From the NCBI GenBank assembly GCA_001769005.1, contig MENE01000048.1, positions 5,134 to 10,841 of the forward strand: DNA of 5,708 nucleotides, given 5' to 3'. Source of the stretch: Bacteroidetes bacterium GWA2_31_9b (GTDB taxonomy: Bacteria; Bacteroidota; Bacteroidia; Bacteroidales; UBA12077). Position numbers and translations under genes: made by a program. This document shows, piece after piece, positions 1 through 3,636 of this stretch (positions are counted from its first letter, which is position 1; every line of letters begins with the position of its first letter). The notes under the pieces were generated by a model. It searched no databases, was not told the DNA's origin, and worked only from the letters and a program-made list of their open reading frames with translations.

Positions 1-1
1 T

Positions 2-421
2 GCAGGACAATGTGGTAAACTAAAATGTTGCCTGAATTATGAAGTAGATTGCTACCTGGATGCACAGAAAGATTTCCCATCGACTAAAGCAATTTTGGAA
101 ACAAAAACCGGGCAAGCATTTTTCCAAAAATCAGATATTTTTAGAGGTATCATGTGGTATTCTTTCGATCCTATAAATGTTGTGAGACTTACACCAGTAC
201 CCATTCATAGAGTTAAAGAAATTATCGAATTAAATAAAGCAGGAAAAAAAGTCGACGAACTTATTAATGAGCAAGATAAGATACGTGAAGTTGAACTTGA
301 TTATCACAACGTTATTGGACAGGAAAGCTTGACCCGTTTCGATGATCAAACTGCTGCCAAGAAGAAAAAACGAAGAAAAAATAAAAATAGAAGAAATCCG
401 AATGTTAACAACCCGATTTAA
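2..421 (+). CDS. ricT: PSP1 C-terminal domain protein, RicT/YaaT family (5' end cut by window edge)
   Basis: This is the last 139 codons of a gene whose reading frame is open to the left edge, so the true start lies outside the window. The first residues carry the cysteine-rich signature of the family (CGKLKCCLNYE, then DCYLD), followed by a conserved stretch around TGQAFFQKSDIFRGIMWY. In Bacillus subtilis the homologue RicT works with RicA and RicF; that complex binds [4Fe-4S] clusters and affects RNase Y-dependent mRNA maturation. The role in Bacteroidota is not settled, so the function here is by family only. The last part is a hydrophilic, probably disordered tail rich in Lys, Arg and Asn, which could contact nucleic acid (inference). 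The 3' end overlaps gldH by 20 nt in another frame, suggesting co-transcription. The family call is firm; cellular role is less sure. Confidence 0.9.
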   Translation, partial: AGQCGKLKCCLNYEVDCYLDAQKDFPSTKAILETKTGQAFFQKSDIFRGIMWYSFDPINVVRLTPVPIHRVKEIIELNKAGKKVDELINEQDKIREVELDYHNVIGQESLTRFDDQTAAKKKKRRKNKNRRNPNVNNPI

Positions 422-878
422 AAGCCTGATCGTATTTTGTTTGTTTGTTTTAATGGCGTGTAACAACAATAGTCTTTACGAAGAAAATATGCACATCCCT
501 AAATTGAATTGGGATGCTAAAGAGCCTGTTGTTTTTAATGTAGATATACTTGATACATTAAACGCATATTCAATTTATGTAAATGTTCGAAACTCGTCAA
601 ATTACGAAATGAAGAATCTGTTTCTGTTTATTCAAACCACATCCCCATCGGGAGCAACTTTGCGCGATACATTTGAATGTATGTTGGCCGATGATCGTGG
701 AAAATGGCTTGGCAGTGGCTGGGGTGATATTTACGACAACCGTTTTGTTTATAAAAAAAATATCCGGTTCCCATTACAGGGTACTTACTCTGTTGAAATT
801 ACTCAGGCAATGCGAACAGAGCAGCTAACAGGTATTTCAGATGTTGGTATTCGAATTGAAAAAAGTTATTTAAAATAA
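402..878 (+). CDS. gldH: GldH family lipoprotein (gliding motility/T9SS-associated)
   Basis: The product is a 158-residue lipoprotein. The N-terminus reads MLTTRFKSLIVFCLFVLMAC: basic residues, a hydrophobic core, and a lipobox LMAC with the lipidated cysteine at residue 20. The mature part matches GldH: an SLYEEN segment after the cysteine, FECMLADDRGKWLGSGWGD at about 91-109, then QAMR (135-138) and GISDVGIRIEK near the C-terminus. In Flavobacterium johnsoniae GldH is needed for gliding motility; homologues also occur in Bacteroidota that do not glide, and the biochemical role is unknown. The product should sit in the cell envelope as a membrane-anchored protein. The ATG at 402 was chosen because it puts the signal peptide at the N-terminus. 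An in-frame ATG at 342 would add a 20-residue charged extension ahead of it. The gene overlaps ricT by 20 nt and ends 12 nt before trmB. Confidence 0.93.
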   Translation: MLTTRFKSLIVFCLFVLMACNNNSLYEENMHIPKLNWDAKEPVVFNVDILDTLNAYSIYVNVRNSSNYEMKNLFLFIQTTSPSGATLRDTFECMLADDRGKWLGSGWGDIYDNRFVYKKNIRFPLQGTYSVEITQAMRTEQLTGISDVGIRIEKSYLK

Positions 879-890
879 AGCTGAGCAACT

Positions 891-1586
891 GTGGGAAAGA
901 TGAAACTGGTTCGCTTTGCCGAAATGGATACATTCAATCATGTAGTTCAAGCACCTTTCGACGAAGTATTTCAAAAAGATTATAAACTAAAAGGTAATTG
1001 GAATAAAGACTTTTTTAAAAATTCCAATCCAATAATTCTGGAATTAGGCTGTGGAAAAGGAGAATATACTATTGGACTTGCTCAAAAATACCCCGACTAT
1101 AATTTTATAGGCATTGATATTAAAGGAGCCCGAATGTGGCGTGGGGCTAAAACAGCTATCGAAACAAGAATGAATAACGTAGGATTCTTACGTACACGAA
1201 TAGATTTAATAAATTCATTTTTTGCCGAACACGAAGTTGCAGAGATTTGGATTACTTTTCCCGATCCCCAACCTAAAAAAGAATACAAACGATTAACTTC
1301 TACTCGCTTTCTTGGATACTATCAGAAATTTCTAGTTGAGAATGGTATAATTCATTTAAAAACCGATAGTGCAGAACTTCATGCATATACTAAAAAGCTT
1401 GTAGAGCTTAATAAACTCGAAATTGATATTTGTACCGACAATCTTTATAACTCACAAATAGCTGATCCAATGTTAGCTATTAAAACCTTTTATGAACAGA
1501 AATTTCTTCAAAAAGGAAAGCCCATTACCTATTTAAAATTTAAATTAGATATTCACAAAAAACTTGAAGAACCAGAAGAAGAATAA
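891..1586 (+). CDS. trmB: tRNA (guanine-N7-)-methyltransferase
   Basis: This 231-residue class I SAM-dependent methyltransferase forms m7G at position 46 in the variable loop of tRNAs. Visible motifs in order: the SAM-binding loop ILELGCGKGEY (49-59), GIDIKGAR (74-81, ribose-binding acidic residue), the TrmB signature FPDPQPKK (123-130) followed by RLTSTRFL, HLKTDS (155-160), and a C-terminal T-x-Y-E...G segment (199-209) of the type that contacts tRNA. Length is normal for the family. The start is GTG at 891. An in-frame ATG three codons later (900) would lose the MGK that, from memory, opens most Bacteroidota homologues (MGKxKLxRFAE), so GTG is preferred. No Shine-Dalgarno is visible, as is usual in this phylum. 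The last 23 nt overlap the next gene. Confidence 0.95.
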   Translation: MGKMKLVRFAEMDTFNHVVQAPFDEVFQKDYKLKGNWNKDFFKNSNPIILELGCGKGEYTIGLAQKYPDYNFIGIDIKGARMWRGAKTAIETRMNNVGFLRTRIDLINSFFAEHEVAEIWITFPDPQPKKEYKRLTSTRFLGYYQKFLVENGIIHLKTDSAELHAYTKKLVELNKLEIDICTDNLYNSQIADPMLAIKTFYEQKFLQKGKPITYLKFKLDIHKKLEEPEEE

Positions 1587-1911
1587 TGATGGTTTTTTTG
1601 ACCAGGTATATCAGGTAGCACGGCTAATTCCTTACGGACGTGTTACAAGCTATGGTGCAATTGCCAAATATCTGGGTACAGCACAATCTGCCCGTATGGT
1701 GGGCTGGGCTATGAATGGATCACATACACAAAAAGAATATGTTCCCGCACACAGAGTGGTAAACAAAAATGGATTATTAACCGGGAAACACCACTTTGGA
1801 AATTCAAACACCATGAAGCAACTTCTCGAAAACGAAGGAATAAAAGTTTCGAACGACCAGATTGTTGATTTCGAAAAACATTTTTGGGATCCAATAATAG
1901 AACTAGAATAA
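1564..1911 (+). CDS. Alkyltransferase-like (ATL) protein, MGMT fold without the catalytic cysteine
   Basis: The product is 115 residues, with the DNA-binding domain of O6-alkylguanine-DNA alkyltransferases. GRVTSYGAIAKYLG (25-38) is the recognition-helix region and SARMVG (42-47) contains the arginine finger R44. The active-site motif, normally PCHR, is PAHR at 61-64, so there is no acceptor cysteine and the protein cannot transfer an alkyl group to itself. ATL proteins bind O6-alkylguanine in DNA and, in studied cases, flag it for nucleotide excision repair; that role is inferred here. The only possible start in this frame is TTG at 1564, inside trmB; the next in-frame ATG is codon 45 and would cut away the recognition region. 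The TTG gives a plausible hydrophilic lead-in before FFDQVYQ. A possible alternative is a frameshift in the seven-T run at 1593-1599 (see findings). No zinc-binding N-terminal MGMT domain is present. Confidence 0.9.
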   Translation: MKNQKKNNDGFFDQVYQVARLIPYGRVTSYGAIAKYLGTAQSARMVGWAMNGSHTQKEYVPAHRVVNKNGLLTGKHHFGNSNTMKQLLENEGIKVSNDQIVDFEKHFWDPIIELE

Positions 1912-2019
1912 CAAACTATAAATAATTATTAAAACATTTAGTAATTCCTAATTTTTAACTTTTCCCTTTCTCAAACGTTAATACTAAACTGGTCATATAA
2001 AATTCCTTATGGATTAGAA

Positions 2020-2048
2020 TTTGAATAAATAAATAATCTTTATCTTTG
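2020..2048 (+). promoter_or_regulatory. Predicted Bacteroidota promoter for mrp-nifU
   Basis: TATCTTTG at 2041-2048 is an exact match to the Bacteroidota -7 consensus TAnnTTTG. TTTG at 2020-2023 lies 17 nt upstream and fits the -33 element. Transcription would start a few bases after 2048, giving a leader of roughly 25 nt before the ATG at 2079. The leader is A/T-rich with no Shine-Dalgarno, which is typical. This is the only strong match in the 167-nt gap after the alkyltransferase-like gene. I saw no convincing terminator hairpin in 1912-2019, so read-through from upstream is possible. Confidence 0.65.
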
Positions 2049-2053
2049 CTGCG

Positions 2054-2067
2054 TTAATTTAAATTAA
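2054..2067. repeat. 14-bp perfect palindrome at the predicted mrp transcription start
   Basis: TTAATTTAAATTAA is a perfect palindrome beginning five bases after the predicted -7 element, so it covers the expected transcription start. A symmetric A/T sequence in this position could be an operator, but palindromes made only of A and T arise easily by chance in DNA this AT-rich. No regulator can be named. Confidence 0.3.
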
Positions 2068-2078
2068 ATAAAAATAAC

Positions 2079-3194
2079 ATGTCTTTTTCAAGTGCAGATA
2101 TATTAAATGCTTTACGAAATGTTAAACATCCTGAATCAGGTCAAGATATTGTTACCATGGGAATGGTTGAGCATATTTGGATTGAAGCCAAGAAGGCAGG
2201 ATTTACATTAAGCTTTAAAAAAGCCACCGATCCGTTTGTCGAGTCTTTACGAAAAGCATGTGTTCAGGCAATAGAAACGAATCTTGGTTCAGATGTTGAA
2301 ATAAGAGGAAATATTAAAGTAAATGTACCTGAGAAAAAAATAGTTAAGAAGAAAGATACTTCGAAAGCATTAGAAAATGTTAAAAATATAATTGTTGTTG
2401 CATCTGGTAAAGGTGGTGTTGGTAAATCAACTATAGCTACAAATCTTGCTGTTGCTCTTGCTAAATCAGGATTAAAAGTTGGATTAATTGATGCCGATAT
2501 TTATGGACCTTCTATTCCCTTAATGTTCAATTTAGAAAACCAACGTCCGTTGGTTCGCAAGATTGATGGTGAAGATTGGATTACACCAGTCGAAAATTTT
2601 GGAGTAAAAGTTTTATCAATAGGATTTTTTATTAATCCAAACGAAGCATTGGTATGGCGTGGCCCAATGGCTTCAAGTGCATTAAAGCAATTGTTACAAC
2701 AAGGCGAGTGGGGCGAACTGGATTATCTGATTATTGATTCTCCTCCCGGAACCAGCGATATTCATTTAACTCTGGTACAAGAAATGTCGATTAACGGAGC
2801 AATAATAGTTAGTACTCCTCAGCAAGTTGCTACTGCCGATGCTTTAAAAGGTATTCGTATGTTTAAAGGAAAACAAATAAATGTTCCTGTTTTAGGATTA
2901 GTAGAAAATATGGCTTGGTTTACACCTGAAGAATTACCCAATAACAAATACTACATCTTTGGTAAAGATGGTTGTAAAACTTTGGCACAAAACGAAAACA
3001 TTCCATTGCTTGGTCAGATTCCGATTGTTCAAAGTGTTCGCGAAGGAGGCGATAACGGAAACCCAGCAGCATTATATCATGACACAATAATTGGAAAAGC
3101 ATTTAAAGAACTGGCTGCAAATGTTATTAATGCCGTAGATGAAAGAAATCGTAATTTAGCACCCACAAATAAAGTAGAAATAAAACATCAATAA
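2079..3194 (+). CDS. mrp: Mrp/ApbC/NBP35-type iron-sulfur carrier P-loop ATPase
   Basis: This 371-residue cytosolic ATPase is of the family that carries or assembles Fe-S clusters for apo-proteins. Residues 5-82 form the MIP18/DUF59 domain (DIVTMGMV; DPFVESLRKAC with Cys61). The MinD-like ATPase domain follows: deviant Walker A GKGGVGKST (110-118, signature lysine K111 and K116), DADIYGP (138-144), Walker B-like DYLIIDSPPG (215-224) and ENMAWF (276-281). Most homologues have a CxxC pair shortly after the ENM motif that holds the bridging cluster at the dimer interface. Here that stretch reads TPEELPNNKYYIFGKDG and has no CxxC. The only cysteines are Cys61 and Cys299. From memory this loss is common in Bacteroidota Mrp. 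The start is ATG, with no competing upstream start. A NifU-domain gene follows after 7 nt, supporting a joint role in cluster delivery. Confidence 0.95.
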   Translation: MSFSSADILNALRNVKHPESGQDIVTMGMVEHIWIEAKKAGFTLSFKKATDPFVESLRKACVQAIETNLGSDVEIRGNIKVNVPEKKIVKKKDTSKALENVKNIIVVASGKGGVGKSTIATNLAVALAKSGLKVGLIDADIYGPSIPLMFNLENQRPLVRKIDGEDWITPVENFGVKVLSIGFFINPNEALVWRGPMASSALKQLLQQGEWGELDYLIIDSPPGTSDIHLTLVQEMSINGAIIVSTPQQVATADALKGIRMFKGKQINVPVLGLVENMAWFTPEELPNNKYYIFGKDGCKTLAQNENIPLLGQIPIVQSVREGGDNGNPAALYHDTIIGKAFKELAANVINAVDERNRNLAPTNKVEIKHQ

Positions 3195-3201
3195 TAAAAT
3201 T

Positions 3202-3447
3202 ATGGAACAATTAAAAAGAGAAGATCTGGAGCAAAGAATAAATGCAACAATTGAAAAAGTTAGGCCTTATCTGATTGCAGATGGTGGCGATATTAGTTTT
3301 ATTGAATTAACTGACGACATGGTTGTAAAAGTTCGCCTTTTAGGTGCTTGTGGAGCATGTCCGTTTAGTTTGCAAACACTTAAAAATGGTGTTGAACAAG
3401 CTGTAAAAAAAGAAATCCCTGAAATTAAAGAAGTAGTTTCGGCTTAA
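3202..3447 (+). CDS. NifU C-terminal-domain (Nfu-type) iron-sulfur scaffold protein
   Basis: This 81-residue protein consists of a single Nfu domain. IEKVRPYLIADGGDISFIEL (17-36) contains the conserved RPxLxxDGGD motif, and GACGACPFS (48-56) contains the CxxC pair Cys50/Cys53. Two Nfu subunits typically share one [4Fe-4S] cluster through these four cysteines and pass it to client proteins. There is no IscU-like or A-type partner domain, so this is a stand-alone Nfu module rather than full NifU or NfuA. It lies 7 nt after mrp and surely shares its transcript. Since the Mrp encoded next to it lacks its own CxxC, this protein may supply the cluster-holding cysteines for the pair (inference). A strong hairpin 21 nt after the stop ends the unit. 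Confidence 0.95.
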   Translation: MEQLKREDLEQRINATIEKVRPYLIADGGDISFIELTDDMVVKVRLLGACGACPFSLQTLKNGVEQAVKKEIPEIKEVVSA

Positions 3448-3468
3448 TTAAAGTCTGAAAATAATATA

Positions 3469-3504
3469 AATATGGGTGTGAAAAATGTTTTTCACACCCA
3501 TATT
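3469..3504 (+). terminator. Hairpin terminator after mrp-nifU
   Basis: The arms 3469-3485 and 3488-3504 are perfectly complementary over 17 bp around a TG turn; in RNA the inner A-U pairs would open to a larger loop. The GC-containing core is GGGTGTG paired with CACACCC. It lies 21 nt after the nifU stop and before the porW promoter region. The 3' side is only CTTTATG, so the classic U-run is weak, as is frequent in Bacteroidota. The opposite strand has an A/T-rich flank too, but no gene faces it in this window. Confidence 0.8.
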
Positions 3505-3548
3505 CTTTATGCCTTAACCAATTATTTTAGTAGATTTACACCTTCTGA

Positions 3549-3602
3549 TTTGAAATAAAATTAGTTTTGAAATACTAATTTTTCAAAAAAACTGTTTGAA
3601 AA
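3549..3602. repeat. Cluster of TTTGAAAT-like direct and inverted repeats ahead of porW
   Basis: TTTGAAAT occurs at 3549-3556 and 3566-3573, TTTGAAAA at 3595-3602, and the inverted form TTTTCAAA at 3580-3587. The last two form an 8-bp inverted repeat with a 7-nt spacer. A second inverted repeat, AAAATTAGT/ACTAATTTT (3557-3565 and 3574-3582), has an 8-nt spacer and overlaps the candidate -7 element. The cluster could be regulatory. AT-rich composition makes chance partial matches likely, so the call is tentative. Confidence 0.4.
3562..3569 (+). promoter_or_regulatory. Candidate -7 element for the porW gene
   Basis: TAGTTTTG matches the Bacteroidota -7 consensus TAnnTTTG exactly. No clear TTTG lies at the proper distance upstream: the nearest TTTG (3549-3552) is only 9 nt away, and TTTACA at 3535-3540 is a poor match at 21 nt. 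Transcription from here would leave a leader of about 60-65 nt before the TTG start at 3637. A promoter is needed somewhere after the 3469-3504 terminator, and this is the best candidate seen. Confidence 0.4.
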
Positions 3603-3636
3603 TAGTTGGCTTTAACAATGTAAACAATTTTTGAGG

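Noticed and set aside
95..97. TTG at 95 as the start of the PSP1/RicT protein
   Set aside because: The frame is open upstream to the window edge and encodes the conserved cysteine motif there, so this is an internal leucine codon.
342..401. Longer gldH start at ATG 342
   Set aside because: It would put 20 charged residues ahead of a clear lipoprotein signal peptide and increase the overlap with ricT to 80 nt; ATG 402 gives a normal signal peptide.
436..450. TTTG tetranucleotide repeat in the gldH signal peptide as a phase-variation tract
   Set aside because: Only three full units; too short for likely slippage, and it is explained by Phe/Val/Leu/Cys codons of the hydrophobic core.
230..469. 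Minus-strand open frame opposite ricT/gldH
   Set aside because: No recognisable motif; it lies antisense to two well-supported genes and is a by-product of AT-rich coding sequence.
1097..1288. Minus-strand open frame inside trmB
   Set aside because: Antisense to conserved TrmB motifs, short, no domain features.
1709..1894. Minus-strand open frame inside the alkyltransferase-like gene
   Set aside because: Antisense shadow of the PAHR region with no features of its own.
1912..2019. Terminator or small RNA after the alkyltransferase-like gene
   Set aside because: No stable GC-containing hairpin followed by a T run is visible; only short A/T palindromes that carry little information.
2920..3102. 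Minus-strand open frame inside mrp
   Set aside because: Antisense shadow of the conserved C-terminal part of Mrp.
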